Assembly: GCF_016808095.1 (NCBI RefSeq)
Contig: NC_068977.1
Coordinates: forward strand, 8,430,479 to 8,494,478
Origin: Vigna angularis
Lineage: Eukaryota; Streptophyta; Magnoliopsida; Fabales; Fabaceae
Length of the DNA stretch: 64,000 bases
Reading direction: 5' to 3'
Shown: positions 46,844 through 59,118 of the stretch, piece by piece
Layout of the letters: each line of letters opens with the position of its first letter
Position numbering within the stretch: the first letter of the stretch is position 1
Position numbers and translations under genes: made by a program
Notes under the pieces: model-generated
Databases searched by the model: none
Told to the model about the DNA's origin: nothing
What the model saw: only the letters and a program-made list of their open reading frames with translations

Positions 46844-49800
46844 TTAGCACTTACCCTGAAACAAGTGGGGATATAAGTCTCTCATGGCGTTCTCCACTTC
46901 CCACGTTGAATCACCAGTCTTAGCGTCCCACACCATCTTCACCAAACGAACGTCTCTTCTTTTGTAGTACTTGGTGCGGCTATCTTCTATACGGACTGGT
47001 TGCAACTCCAGCGTTCGGTCTGGACGAAGTTGAACGTCTTCCAACTCCAGTACGTGTGATGGGTTTGCTATATACTTTCGAAGTTGGGAAACGTGGAAGA
47101 CGGGGTGAAGGTTCGATAGCTGAGGCGGCAATGCAAGTTCGTAAGCTACTGGTCCGATTTTCCTCAGAATTTGGTAGGGTCCGACGAACTTCGGGGATAA
47201 TTTCTTTGGTCGCATAGCTCTGCCGACTCCTGTGGTTGGATTTAGTCTAAGGAATACGTGATCGCCAGCTTGAAACTCTAACGGCCTTCTTCTCTTGTCG
47301 GCATATGACTTCTGCCTGCTCCTCGACGTCTTCAACCTCTCCTGGATTAACTTCACTTTCTCAATCGTCTGCTGGATAAGTTCGGGTCCAGTTAGCACGT
47401 TCTCTCCTTCCTGGAACCAACAAAGTGACGTTCGACATCTTCTACCATAGAGAGCCTCAAACGGTGCCATTCCAATGCTCGCCTGAAAACTGGTGTTATA
47501 CGTGAATTCTACTAGCGGCAAAACTTCATCCCAAGCTCCTAAGTGATCTAGGACACACGTCCTCAGTAAGTCTTCAAGCGTCTGGATTGTTCTTTCAGAT
47601 TGGCCGTTCGTCTTAGGGTGATAGGCTGAACTCATTTGCAACTTACTACCGAGCTCGCTTTGAAGTGACTGCCAAAACCGTGAAGTGAACCTCGTGTCTC
47701 GGTCAGAAATTATGCTCAACGGTACCCCATGCAGACGAACAATTTCCTGAATGTAGAGCTTGGCCAGATTGGTCATCGACATCTTCAAATTTACTGCCAA
47801 GAAATGGGCGCTCTTCGTCAGCCGATCCACGACCACCCAAATTGAGTCATGATTCCTGACCGTGCGTGGTAGATGAGTCACGAAGTCCATGGATATGCTA
47901 TCCCACTTCCATTCTGGAATCTCCAACTGTTGAAGTAAACCACCTGGTCGTTGGTGTTCAGCCTTTGCACGCTGACAAGTTAAGCAGGATGCCACAAAAC
48001 GAGCGACTTCACTCTTCATTCCAGGCCACCAGAACGAACTTCGAAGGTCTTGGTACATCTTAGTCATACCTGGATGTATGCTAAGACGACTATGATGTGC
48101 TTCCTCCAATATGATTCGCTTCAGTTCGCCATCATTAGGAACGCACGTCCTACCCAAGTAACGCAACATGCCATCCGTTCCCGTATTGAATTCCTTAGCT
48201 TGATCCGAACCGAATGCGCTCAAAATCTTCACCAGCTCTTCATCCTCACGTTGCTTCACTCGAATCCGATCAAAGACATCGCTAGATATTCTAAGGTTAC
48301 AGCACTTGATGCTGCTCGGCTCTAACTCAAACTGTAACCTTAGATCTCTGAAACTCTCCACTAAACTCAGCTCGCGCACCATCATGGACGACACATGCAC
48401 CACTTTTCTGCTTAGAGCGTCCGCTACCACATTAGCTTTCCCAGGGTGATACAGCAATTCAAAATCGTAATCCTTCAAAAATTCTAGCCAACGCCTCTGC
48501 CTCATGTTCAACTCCTTCTGATCAAATAAATATTTGAGACTCTTGTGATCACTGAAGACTTGGAACGTGGATCCGTACAAGAAATGCCTCCAAATCTTCA
48601 ACGCAAAAACGACCGCTGCCAACTCTAGGTCGTGCGTTGGGTAATTCCTTTCGTGAATCCTCAACTGACGAGACGCGTAAGCTACCACTCGCTTCTCTTG
48701 CATCAAAACACAACCCAAACCTTGGTGAGAAGCGTCGCAATATACCTCGAACGGTTTAGACGTGTCTGGAATAACTAACACTGGAGCGCTCGTCAATTTC
48801 ACTTTCAACTCTTGGAAATTGGCCTCACAACGATCGGTCCAAGCGAACGGCTGGTCTTTACGAGTCAACTGAGTTAGCGGCGCCACTATCTTAGCAAAAC
48901 CTTCAATGAAACGTCTGTAGTAGCCCGCCAGTCTAACAAAACTACGCACCTCAGTGACCGAACGTGGACTCTCCCAATCCAGTATCGCTCGCACTTTCGC
49001 TGGATCTACCGAGATGCCTCCAGCCGACACCACATGACCCAAAAACTGAATCTCCTTCATCCAGAATTCACACTTAGACAACTTGGCATATAACTCCTTC
49101 TCCCGCAACACTCCAAGTACAAGTCTAAGATGCTTTTCATGCTCGTCTTCGGTCTTGGAATAGATGAGAATATCATCTATGAAGACGACCACAAATTTAT
49201 CCAAATAAGGCCTGAATATGCGGTTCATATACTCCATGAACACGGCTGGAGCGTTCGTTACTCCAAATGGCATCACCACGTATTCATAATGCCCGTAGCG
49301 AGACCTGAACGCTGTCTTCTGGATGTCGTCTTCCTTAACCCTGATTTGATGATACCCGGATCTCAAATCAATCTTTGAGAACACTGCAGCCCCATGCAAT
49401 TGATCCAGCAGGTCATCTATCCTTGGCAATGGGTACTTGTTCTTGATGGTCAGCTTATTCAATTGCCTGTAGTCTATACATAACCGAGAGCTGCCATCCT
49501 TCTTCCTTACTAACAGCACGGGCGCTCCCCAGGGCGATACGCTCGGCCTAATGAATTTCTTCTCTATCAACTCTTCAATTTGCTCCTTGAGTTCAGCTAA
49601 CTCCGCAGGCGACATCCGATATGGCTGAACCGAGATAGGAGCCGCTGTCGTCACCAAATCAATGGTGAACTCAACTTCACGATGAGGGGGAAGTCCAGGT
49701 ATCTCTTCCGGAAAGACGTCCGCGAACTCACCCACAACCGATCGTCCGTTACCGTCAATAGTGGACGATCGTTCTTCTACCATTCCTCTGGATTCCTGAT

Positions 49801-50026
49801 CCTCGTGAGTCATAATCAGGAAACAGCTGGCGCCCTCCATAATGTCTTCTTTCAGCTGACCGAGCATCACTGAAAGAACTTCTTCTTCTTCACCAGGGAA
49901 GATCAATTCCTTCGCTCCACAATCAATAAGAATGCGATTGGCAGCCAACCAATCCATTCCTAAAATCACCTCCAAACCTTGAAGAGGTAAGCAGATGAGG
50001 CTAACCTTAAACTTACGCCCTTCCAC
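46844..50026 (-). CDS. pol segment: end of protease, RT, RNase H, integrase, chromodomain-like tail
   Basis: An open frame of 1060 codons, part of a longer gag-pol cut off by a stop at 50045-50047. Residues 1-50 are the end of the protease (ILGMDWL). Reverse transcriptase spans about 165-345 with Asp220 and the FIDD pair Asp284-Asp285. RNase H spans about 425-540 with Asp431, Glu468, Asp493 and Asp536. The integrase zinc motif is His644, His651, Cys681, Cys684. The integrase core triad is Asp714, Asp775 and Glu811, with 35 residues between the last two. A chromodomain-like segment (about 1026-1056, LVKMVWD and [15 protein letters not shown]) ends the protein. All catalytic residues are present. 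The ATG at 50026 is only the first Met after the stop, not a natural start. Confidence 0.9.
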   Translation of the reverse strand: MEGRKFKVSLICLPLQGLEVILGMDWLAANRILIDCGAKELIFPGEEEEVLSVMLGQLKEDIMEGASCFLIMTHEDQESRGMVEERSSTIDGNGRSVVGEFADVFPEEIPGLPPHREVEFTIDLVTTAAPISVQPYRMSPAELAELKEQIEELIEKKFIRPSVSPWGAPVLLVRKKDGSSRLCIDYRQLNKLTIKNKYPLPRIDDLLDQLHGAAVFSKIDLRSGYHQIRVKEDDIQKTAFRSRYGHYEYVVMPFGVTNAPAVFMEYMNRIFRPYLDKFVVVFIDDILIYSKTEDEHEKHLRLVLGVLREKELYAKLSKCEFWMKEIQFLGHVVSAGGISVDPAKVRAILDWESPRSVTEVRSFVRLAGYYRRFIEGFAKIVAPLTQLTRKDQPFAWTDRCEANFQELKVKLTSAPVLVIPDTSKPFEVYCDASHQGLGCVLMQEKRVVAYASRQLRIHERNYPTHDLELAAVVFALKIWRHFLYGSTFQVFSDHKSLKYLFDQKELNMRQRRWLEFLKDYDFELLYHPGKANVVADALSRKVVHVSSMMVRELSLVESFRDLRLQFELEPSSIKCCNLRISSDVFDRIRVKQREDEELVKILSAFGSDQAKEFNTGTDGMLRYLGRTCVPNDGELKRIILEEAHHSRLSIHPGMTKMYQDLRSSFWWPGMKSEVARFVASCLTCQRAKAEHQRPGGLLQQLEIPEWKWDSISMDFVTHLPRTVRNHDSIWVVVDRLTKSAHFLAVNLKMSMTNLAKLYIQEIVRLHGVPLSIISDRDTRFTSRFWQSLQSELGSKLQMSSAYHPKTNGQSERTIQTLEDLLRTCVLDHLGAWDEVLPLVEFTYNTSFQASIGMAPFEALYGRRCRTSLCWFQEGENVLTGPELIQQTIEKVKLIQERLKTSRSRQKSYADKRRRPLEFQAGDHVFLRLNPTTGVGRAMRPKKLSPKFVGPYQILRKIGPVAYELALPPQLSNLHPVFHVSQLRKYIANPSHVLELEDVQLRPDRTLELQPVRIEDSRTKYYKRRDVRLVKMVWDAKTGDSTWEVENAMRDLYPHLFQGKC

Positions 50027-50044
50027 TTCTATAGGACACTTGAC

Positions 50045-50629
50045 TCACATAGTGGACGTCCTAACCTCACCAGTTGCTGGGGTAGACACCACCAGGTCAA
50101 ACTGCATCTCGCTCACTTCTAATCCCAGCTTTTCAACACACGCCTTCGAAATGAAGGAGTGCGTTGCCCCCGAATCATACAAGGCATAGCACGATCTACC
50201 AAACAACATGCATTCACCAATTATAAGATTACCTGAGCTCGCTGCCTCAACGCTCGTTATAGCATACACTCGCCCACTCGCTTGGGCTCGTCCTCCTCTT
50301 GGCTGATTCCTCCCAGCATTCGGCGGCCTCATCACTGCACGCCCACTCATATTGCACTCGTGATCCAAGTGCCCGTTCCTTTCGCAACAGTTGCAGTGTT
50401 TTCCTCCCACTAACTGAGGGCATGAAGACCTATAATGCGGTCCTCCACACCGAAAGCAAACTACACTTCCCTGTCCAGACTGTCCGACAGGAACTACTGC
50501 TTGAGATCCGCTTGCATGAGAAGGCTGGTTTGGACGAGCGTAAGGAGGTCTCCTCTGAACAATACCTCCCCTGGACGCGATCGGTCCCCTATTCACTTGT
50601 TGTTTCTTTTGTCGTTCCGCCTCTACCAT
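50045..50629 (-). pseudogene. gag-pol middle segment: zinc knuckles and protease
   Basis: A 194-codon frame between the frameshift and the premature TGA (50045-50047). It has two CCHC knuckles. The first (Cys58, Cys61, His65, Cys70) has one residue fewer than usual between Cys and His; the second (Cys79, Cys82, His87, Cys92) is canonical. The aspartic protease motif is YDSGATHSFIS, with the active Asp at 152. It overlaps the gag frame by seven bases at its start because of a one-base length change near 50631-50634. Confidence 0.85.
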
Positions 50630-51417
50630 ATTTTCTCTAATACCTTCGCTCGTTCAACCATAGCAGGAAACGACCGGATGCACAGACTGGAAATCAAGAC
50701 CTTCAAATCACTCCGCAGTCCGTTCTCAAATTTCCTGCACTGCCACTCCTCACTGGTGGCCATCGTATTGAACCTCAGGAGGTGTTTAAATGTGTTGGTA
50801 TACTCCGACACAGACTTCGCTCCTTGCGCTAGTTGAAGAAACTCGACTTCCTTAGCGTAACGAACGCTATCTGGGAAGTATTCCTCATAAAATTTGCTTC
50901 TGAAAACAGCCCAGGTGATGGGATTCTGAGCGTCCGTTAAGATGGCTTTCATACTCGTCCACCAGTGGCTAGCTTCATCAGTCAGTAAGTACTCTGTAAA
51001 AGCCAAGCGGCTTTCATCTGGACACCTCTTAGCATTGTAAATACGCTCCATGTCTCTCAGCCACTGGTCCGCCTCATCAGGAAGGCATTTTCCACTGAAT
51101 TTGGCCGGATGGTGTTGGAGGAAACTCTCCAAGCTCCACTCAGCAGCAGGCTGGGCCGCGTTGGAAGAGGACGCCCCCGGAGTGTGCCTAGTCGCTGCTA
51201 GAATTTCCATTAACTGTCTTTGGGTCGTTTCAGAGTTGACACGAGAGGCCTCCAAACTCTGCATCGCACTCTGGTTCTGCTGCATCAGAGTAGCATTCTG
51301 CTCCATCAGTGTGTTATTCTGCTGTTGCAGTCTATCAATCACCGTTTCCAACAACCTAGCGTTGTTGGACGCATCAGGGTCAGTAGGTTGAGGTGGAGGA
51401 GGAAGTCTAGGAGCCAT
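50623..51417 (-). CDS. gag (capsid part) of the gypsy element
   Basis: A 264-codon frame starting at the ATG 51415-51417, 140 bp inside the primer site. A proline-rich start and a glutamine/asparagine-rich heptad-like region (about 30-70) are followed by the retrotransposon gag domain (about 95-250) with EASHWWTSMK, FRSKFYEEYFP and VSEYTNTFKHLLRF. The frame ends early at a TAG. A T run (50631-50634 on the plus strand) marks the probable one-base slip that separates gag from the protease segment. Confidence 0.88.
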   Translation of the reverse strand: MAPRLPPPPQPTDPDASNNARLLETVIDRLQQQNNTLMEQNATLMQQNQSAMQSLEASRVNSETTQRQLMEILAATRHTPGASSSNAAQPAAEWSLESFLQHHPAKFSGKCLPDEADQWLRDMERIYNAKRCPDESRLAFTEYLLTDEASHWWTSMKAILTDAQNPITWAVFRSKFYEEYFPDSVRYAKEVEFLQLAQGAKSVSEYTNTFKHLLRFNTMATSEEWQCRKFENGLRSDLKVLISSLCIRSFPAMVERAKVLEKIW

Positions 51418-51557
51418 TTGTTCTCTGGAAACAGAGAAAAACGAACATTAATCATGTTCAAAGAGTTGAAATAAATAACTCATTTAAACACATATCAAGC
51501 ACACAGAAAAAGCACAGTGCACTCATAACCTACAGTGTCCTTTAAGAGAACAAAACT

Positions 51558-51569
51558 GCTCTGATACCA
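51558..51569 (-). other. Primer-binding site (initiator tRNA-Met)
   Basis: TGGTATCAGAGC on the minus strand, four bases from the end of the 5' LTR. It matches the complement of the 3' end of plant initiator tRNA-Met. Confidence 0.92.
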
Positions 51570-51573
51570 CTAA

Positions 51574-53972
51574 TGTAACATCCCAAAATACAGTAATAAC
51601 TATAATTCAGAATTCATTACAATTAACAGTTAAACCATGCAGTCTTACACTAAACAGGATTCAAAAAGCCGAACGGCTTTAACATACAGAGCCAAGATAC
51701 GGATCGACAGAAAAAAAAAGAAAACAGAAGTGTCGAGGACGAAAGGTTTTACAGAACCCAATAACCGATCGTCCACTATTCAGAAAAATAAAACTAAGCA
51801 AACGAGCGCGCTAGGGCTCGACCTTGACCTCCACATCTACGAGGCTCGCATCTTCTAAAACTTCTTCTTCCAGCGCCTCTTCCAGCAGCTCACTTCCATC
51901 TGCTCCCATCCACATGGATGATCATCGCAAGGACAAGACGGACGTACAAAGACAATCGACAACGCAAAGAAAAGAACACAGGGTAAGCTTATGTAATTTA
52001 ATTTAATACATTAACATATACAACAACCATTTCATTTCATACAAGCACATAACTCAACATATCAAATCATCAGAAATATATACATATATTCTAGACCGAC
52101 CGTCCGGACTGTATGAATCTGTGTAGTTACAAGCGTCCTTGCACCCGAGTGATGTAGTAACTGGGATACACCAAACAGCTGCCACTCGAGGTTAGTCCGT
52201 TCTTACGTCGCCCATGTTAACTTATGGACTAAGGACCTCCTGCCGTTCCCACACATGACTACCCTCCTCTACATGAAGATGAGTATCACGGAACATCAGG
52301 ATGGACAGCGAGTCTTAACTTATCCATAGTCATACTTTACCAAATTTAATATTTAACATATCTGAGACGTTCCTCCTTGGAACGCTCGTCCAAAATCCAC
52401 AACCGTTTATTCATCTCATATAATATTCATCATTCATAATATTTCACTTTTATTTTCATTTTTGTCTTTCAGTCCAAGTACATAAAATCATGAACGTTCA
52501 GCCCTCTTTATAACTAGGACAAACGTGAGGAACGAGACCGAAGAATTTACCCCGTTCCAAAATAAAGTAATACCGACTACCAGATAGATGGACGACCTAT
52601 ATTAAGAAGGGTGCTCGACACTGTCGGTCGACACAGATGGATGATCTGTATTAACAAAGTTGATCGACACAGATGGACGACCTATATTAAGAAGGGTGCT
52701 CGACACTGTCGGTCGACACAGATGAATGATCTGTATTATCAAGGGTGCTCGACACTGCCGGTCGACACAGATGGATGATCTGTATTAACAAGGGTGCTCG
52801 ACACTGTCGGTCGACACAGATGGATGATCTGTATTAACAAGGGTACTCGACACTATCGGTCGACCCAGATGGATGATCTGTATTAACAAGGGTACTCGAC
52901 ACTGTCGGTCGACCCAGATGGATGATCTGTATTAACAAGGGTTCGTTCAAGAAAAGAGTAAGAGCGCTTGGTGCAAGACCGAGCACTACCCAATACGATT
53001 ACTATGTGTGAGATCGACACTGCTCATTTTGAGCTCTAAGTAAAAGACCGACACAGCTCATCCTCGACCAGAATTCTTCCCAAATGAAAGTATTCCAATT
53101 CAAAGAATTTTACTAGAACACTAAACGGTCAAGAACCGTTTAATGTCGGACGTACGTTATCATAGGGAAGTTCATATTTAAATTTCACTTACATTCACTC
53201 ATTTCTAAGCATGTATACGACATATTCACACGAATCAACCATAACATACATTTCAACCGACATATATCTTATTCATTCAGTACAACAACGTTCGATCATG
53301 CATACTCAACCATCATACATCTCATACATTCAGTTCATATCATGTTTACATACAACATACAAGTATAAATTAAATTACTAAGCTTCCCTTACCTGGATAG
53401 CAGTGTACTCTCAAAAAGCAAGGTTTTGTTCGTCCTCTAACAGCGTTCTACCCTCAGGTTTCGCTCAACAACTTTCACTTAATCTAAAACACCAGAAATC
53501 AGAAACAACTCAGACCGATAACCCATGCATGCAACCAGAACTAGGGTTCGCATGAAACCAAATGGTCGAACGGTTAGAGACGAGAACTTACCAGCTCAGA
53601 TCCCAATTCTGTTCGGTCCAGAATGACGCTCACGTCTCAGGGAACGTTTCTACGGTTTAGAAACGTGATCGGAGAAGAAGGTGATGAGTTACAGTAGAGA
53701 GAAGGTGAACTGGTTCTAGAGAGAAGGTGGAGAAGAAGAAAGGTCAGAGTTTTGGTAAGGAAGAAAGTGAATGCAGAGAGTAGAGTAAACTTTTCTGAGA
53801 TTAAAATTTTGCTCCACAGTCGAGGACGAACGTCCCCTCTTCAGTCGACACCTATTTTCCACTAACTGGTTTCTGACTCCCCTCGGCATGACACCTGGCG
53901 TCCGTTGTTGAAGTGTCTCGTTCTCCCGCTGTCACGCGTACTCCAGTGTACGTTATGTTCCAGGGTCTTACA
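51574..53972 (-). repeat. 5' LTR of the gypsy element
   Basis: Same length as the 3' LTR. The 49-bp array is at 52587-52943. Differences from the 3' LTR are single-base only; I counted about 19, of which 17 are transitions. Confidence 0.95.
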
Positions 53973-53977
53973 ACACT

Positions 53978-55732
53978 TAATGGAGAATAGGGTATATGCT
54001 TACGTTGGGCATTTCCTTTGTACAATACTTTCATATCATTTTTTTATAATATTTTAATATTATTTATATATTATTTTGTGTTTGATTCATGTTAATATTT
54101 GTAATAATTATTATTGATTGTAAAATAATTTTAGATTAATCATAAAATATATATAAAAAATGTTAAAATATTATAAAAAAATATTATTATCCATTTTCTT
54201 TCGACGACATCAATAGAAAACTTCCGGTCATTGTGAAAATTTTACTGAAAGATTCCTCCTCTGATAAATGAAGAACATATTCGTCGGTATTTACAATATC
54301 ACATTTCCGACAAATCTATTATTTTGTGTTGCGAAATATTATATTATTTCCATAATAATAAATTAGTAATAAATAATTTCTTGTAGTTATTAGAAGTAAT
54401 TTATTTTAATATTTCATTGCTTTAACATTGTTGAAATTGACACTTTTTTTTCTTCTTAATATTAAATTTTTCATATGTTTTTCAGATATAAAAATTAAAT
54501 TATTTTAGTGTTTTGTTATTTTAATGTCGATATGACCGATGTTATTTTTAATATTTAAATTTTATAAGTTTGAGGGAGTAAAGTTGATATTATATTTTAT
54601 AAAATAATTAATATTTACTATTTAGCATAATTTTTAACATGAGTTTAGTTTACGCGTCTTTTATTTCATGTCGAGCTAAACATTATAGTTTTTACTTTTG
54701 AAAAGTCAATTTCTTAATCAAACAACAACAAAATCAATATTAAACATAAATTAGTGTGAGTTTTTTTCATTTATATTTATTAGTTTAAAGTGGAAGCTAA
54801 ATCTCCATTTTATTTATTGCATAAATTTCACATAAAAGATTATGCACTTTTATATCTCTCAATGTATTTATATATTTACGAAATGGAATTTTACTAGTAA
54901 AAAAATATTTTTTATAATAACTTTTATATAGATTATAAAACCATCCAATATAATAAATATAGTTGTTCTAAAATTATAAATAAGATAATACTTTCTATAC
55001 CAGTCTGTGTTATAACTGATACAGAAAGTAAGTGTAATGATATGTTTGTAATAAATAAGAAAACCTTTTATACTAGTTTTAGTTATAATTGGTATAAAAA
55101 AATCGATGTAATGATATTTTTATAATGAAGAAAAGAAAAACCTTTTATTTATTTATTTTTAATTATAAACATATAGATGACATTTTTAGGATTTTGAAAG
55201 CATAGACCATCTCACTTTCCAGTACCATTCTCCACTCTTCATCTTCAGTCACCCTCCACTACCTACAAAGGCAACACCAGGTCTTACCATTGTATGTCTT
55301 CTCCAAACCAAAGTTGTTGTAGGTGATTATAAACAGAGTTATCGTCAGTATGTCATACCATTATCATCGTGGTTAGGGACATTGTCGCGAGGGGTAGCTT
55401 CCTTTTAATATTTTATGTTCGAGTTCAAAGAACCTCTAGTCATGGTCACATTATTTTCTCTTACCGGTGCCGCCTCAATTGGAGACACCACCATTGACTA
55501 CACACATCCTCTTTTCTATTCTTTGATTAATTTCCCTCGAACACTCAAAAGAGAGTTAAGACTCTTATTTTCTCTTAAACACTGGAAAAGGACGAGATAA
55601 GGATTTCAATTTTTCTCTCCTTAGTACATTATTCAATACTCAACCAACAATAAAAAAATTATCTTTTATTCGTTTTGTTTTCTGTTGGATATCCCCTTAC
55701 ACATTATCTCCAGTGTCTATATATTTGCAAAT
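53978..55732. other. AT-rich spacer
   Basis: 54995-55130 has two palindromic phrases (ACTTTCTATACCAGT with ACTGATACAGAAAGT; TTTTATACTAGTT with AATTGGTATAAAAA), as in the ends of some DNA transposons. 55165-55614 is one copy of a dispersed repeat. No gene. Confidence 0.5.
55165..55614 (+). repeat. Dispersed repeat, copy 1
   Basis: It aligns over its whole length with 62316-62758: GAAAGCATAGACCATCTCAC, TTATCGTCAGTRTGTCA, then CTCTTAAACACTGGAAAAGG or close variants. It is not coding: the 61-codon frame in this copy is not kept in the other. Family unknown to me. Confidence 0.8.
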
Positions 55733-58199
55733 TGTAACATCCCAAAATACAGTAATAACTATAATTTAGAATTAATTACAATTAACCGTTAAACAAGGCA
55801 GTCTTACACTAAACAGGGTTCAAAAGCCAAACGGCTTAACATACCGAACTAAGATACATAACAGCAGAAATAAGAAAGGTCAAGGACGAACGGTTTTACA
55901 AAACCAAATAACCGAACATCCACTATTCAGATTAAAATAATATAAAACTAAACCAACGAGCGAGATAGGGCTCGGCCTTGACTTCCACGTCTACGAGGCT
56001 CGCGTCTTCCAAATTTTCTTCTTCCAGCGCCTCTTCCAGTGGCTCACTTCCATCTGCTCCCATCCACACGGATGATCATCGCGAAGACAAGACGGACATA
56101 CAAGGACGAGGGACAACACAAGGAAAAACGAAGGGTAAACTTATGTAATTTAATTCATACGTTAACATAAAAATTCATAAATTCAAACATACTAGAATAA
56201 TTCAACATAAATAATCATCCAAAGCTATTACTAGACGGACTGTCCGGACTGTATGAATCTGTGTAGCTACAGGCGTCCCTTGCACCCGGGTGATGTAGTA
56301 ACTGGAAAAACACATCAGCTGCCACCCGAGGTTAGCCCTATCCAAAGTACCCCTAAGGACTCGGACCTTCTGCCGTTCCCACACATGACCTACCCTCCTC
56401 TAAGTGAGGACGAGTACTCACGGAACATCAGGATGGACAGCCAGCATTAGCATGCCCACAACTTTACAAAATTCCATATTCAAATTCATACATACATGAG
56501 TCGTTCCTCCCTGGAACGCTCGTTCAAAATCCATAATCATTATTTCATCTCATATACTATTCGTTCATTATCATTCTTCAATTTAACTTCATTTTCGTCT
56601 TTCATTACAGATACATAAAATAACGAGCGTTCAGCCCTCTTCAAAACGAGGACGAACGTGAAAAACTAGACCGAGAGATTCTTGTTTCAGAACCGAATAA
56701 AACTGACACTTCAGATTTACCGAACGTCATTTTCTATTCGAATCAGTTGAATGAACTGTCTCTAAGAAGATAAAATCCTTACTCAAAGAATAATTTAAGT
56801 AGGAGATATTTAGGCTGAATCCAAAGAGATAAAGACACCTCAATACGAGTATATGACCATACCGAGAACCATTTATATTATAGAAGCTGACCGTCAGTCA
56901 ATGACCGAACGCGGTATACTGTTTTATAGAAATTTGGACGAATGCTATTTTCACCAGTTTGGTAATTTAATACTAGGACGAGCGTTTCGGTATTAGACCG
57001 AACGCTACTCATAACGAACGCTTTGGGTCGAGACCCATCGCAGACTTGTACTCATAATAGAAATAGAATTCAAGGTAATACGAGATGGTGAAGATATAAT
57101 TTAGAAATGACTAAGTGTCCAAAGTTATAATTATAAGCTTCTCAACTCCTTACATAACACTCGGTTGTCTACGTTCGGCCGAATGCCCAAACGTAGTACT
57201 ATTACAAGAGGGCGTTCGTCCTCAACTAGGATTCTTTCCGAATGAAAGAATCCCTTACCAAATCATTTTCACTGGAATACCGAACGGTCAAAGACCGTCC
57301 AGTAACGTACGTACAAAATCATAAGGGTATTTCTTATAATGGTCCATATTATCAAAATTCCAGATTTAACATATCAGCTCATACTTTATAACTTCATATC
57401 AAAATATCAATTTACATACTTCATAATTCACATTATTCATTCATACTTCAAAGTGATGCTTCATACTCACATTCATAAATATCAAACATTTATCATACAG
57501 ATCAACCAACATACACCATATTCGTTTAATCAAACAGCGATCGTTCATACAAACACAAAATATGAAATAAATCAAATAAGCTTCCCTTACCTGGATCAGT
57601 AGTGAACGTCCAAAACTCAAGATTTTGGGTTCGTCTGCTAGCAGTTTTCTACCCATAAAGGATCACTTAATTCTTCCAACCAGATCTAACCATAAAAACC
57701 AAGAAATACTAAGAACTTAACCCTTCATGCAACCAAAATTTGACTTCGCAGGAAACAGAAGAACGAACGTCTAAAGGGAGAAACTTACCAGTTTCAGAAT
57801 TCAGATGTAATCGGTTCAAATTAAAGCTCACAGCGTTGGGAGTACTTCTATGGTTTCTGAAATGGAATCGGAGATGGATAGAATGAGTTACAGTAGAGAG
57901 AAGTTGAAGGCTTTCTAGAGAGAAGGTGGAGAAAATGAAAAGTTGAGTTCTGAGGAAGAAGAAAAGTGCATGCAGAGAGTGACGCGGACTTCAGAAAAAT
58001 CGTTTTTGTTTAAAAACCAACGTCCGTTCTCTTGCTGAAACTTGTCTTCCACTAGTGATTTAGGAACATTCCATCACGACACCTGGCAGGAAGACAGAGA
58101 GTATGGAAGTGCGTTTTTAATGCACTACAGATGGGTTTTGAGAGCAATTAAAGAGGATGTGACAGGTGATTAATGATGTTCGTTTTCCAGGATCTTACA
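55733..58199 (-). mobile_element. Solo LTR 3 (Ty3/gypsy-type, 2467 bp)
   Basis: It reads TGTAACATCCCAAAATACAG ... AGGATCTTACA on the plus strand and is bracketed by the perfect 5-bp duplication CAAAT (55728-55732 and 58200-58204). Its first 500 bp are close to the LTRs of the full element, but the 49-bp array is absent and the middle differs. No body, so a solo LTR. Confidence 0.92.
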
Positions 58200-58204
58200 C
58201 AAAT

Positions 58205-59113
58205 ATTTAAAATATATATTTTATAAACTTTTAAAATAAAATTACAAAAATATAAAATATAATATAAATTAAATTAAATATAAATTAAATTTTCATTAAA
58301 TTTTAATTAAATTTATCCAATAAAATTTAAATTAATTTTAATTTTAGTTAAATTTAACTTAATAAAATATAAATTAAATTTTAATTTTAATTTTTTACAA
58401 ACAATAAATGCTCACAAATATATATAGTATGATATTCACATCTAACTTATTTATAAATAAGTATTAAAATAGGTGTTATCCTTGTTATTAATAAATACAT
58501 GCAAATATCTATCGTCTTTTATCTACAAATAGAAAAAAAAAACCAATACTTTTACAATCCATGACTCCATATTAATAATAGCATACAGATTCGGTTAGTT
58601 AAGATTGCAAGTTATAAATATAGTAGTTGGTGGCTTTGGAAAGAACGTACATAATCATGTACTAAATGACTCCGGACAAAACCTTTTATTAATGAAAACG
58701 ATTATTGCTCAATCGCAAATTTTTTTGTTTCAAAAACATTACTTTTACTAATTTTTTAAAATATTCAAACCAAATATATATTTTTCATATAAAGCACATT
58801 TTTTAAGAGAATCATATGTCAACGAATTTACATTATCTTATATAATTTTATTTAAAACTTATATTTTGAATTTTTAATATAAAATTATCTATTAAATTAT
58901 TATAATTAATTTTATTTAACATTTTTTATTTTTCAATAGACAACAAGACCAATCTCTTCAACCTTAAAATATTGATGATCTTAAATAAATTTTAATACCT
59001 TTTGTTTTGAAAAATTTCTTTCGATTAAAACAACTTTATATCATAAATGTCAATTGATTTATCATCTTCTAATTTTATAATTTCTTTTAATATAATATTT
59101 GATTATGAAAATA
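58205..59113. other. AT-rich spacer between solo LTRs 3 and 4
   Basis: 58205-58400 is almost only A and T, with TTAAATTTAAATT-like phrases. No gene. Confidence 0.55.
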
Positions 59114-59118
59114 ATTTC

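Larger units (their letters stand above)
44410..53972 (-). mobile_element. Complete Ty3/gypsy chromovirus-type retrotransposon (9563 bp)
   Basis: Two LTRs of exactly 2399 bp (44410-46808 and 51574-53972) enclose a 4765-bp body. The element is flanked by the perfect 5-bp duplication ACACT (44405-44409 and 53973-53977). Coding is on the minus strand, so the 5' LTR is the right-hand one. The body has a tRNA-iMet primer site, gag, two zinc knuckles, protease, reverse transcriptase, RNase H, integrase and a chromodomain-like tail, then a polypurine tract. The order pol RT-RH-IN and the tail suggest the Del/Tekay chromovirus lineage. By eye the LTRs differ at about 19 sites, hence a young insertion. 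It is nevertheless defective: one frameshift and one stop break gag-pol. Confidence 0.95.
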
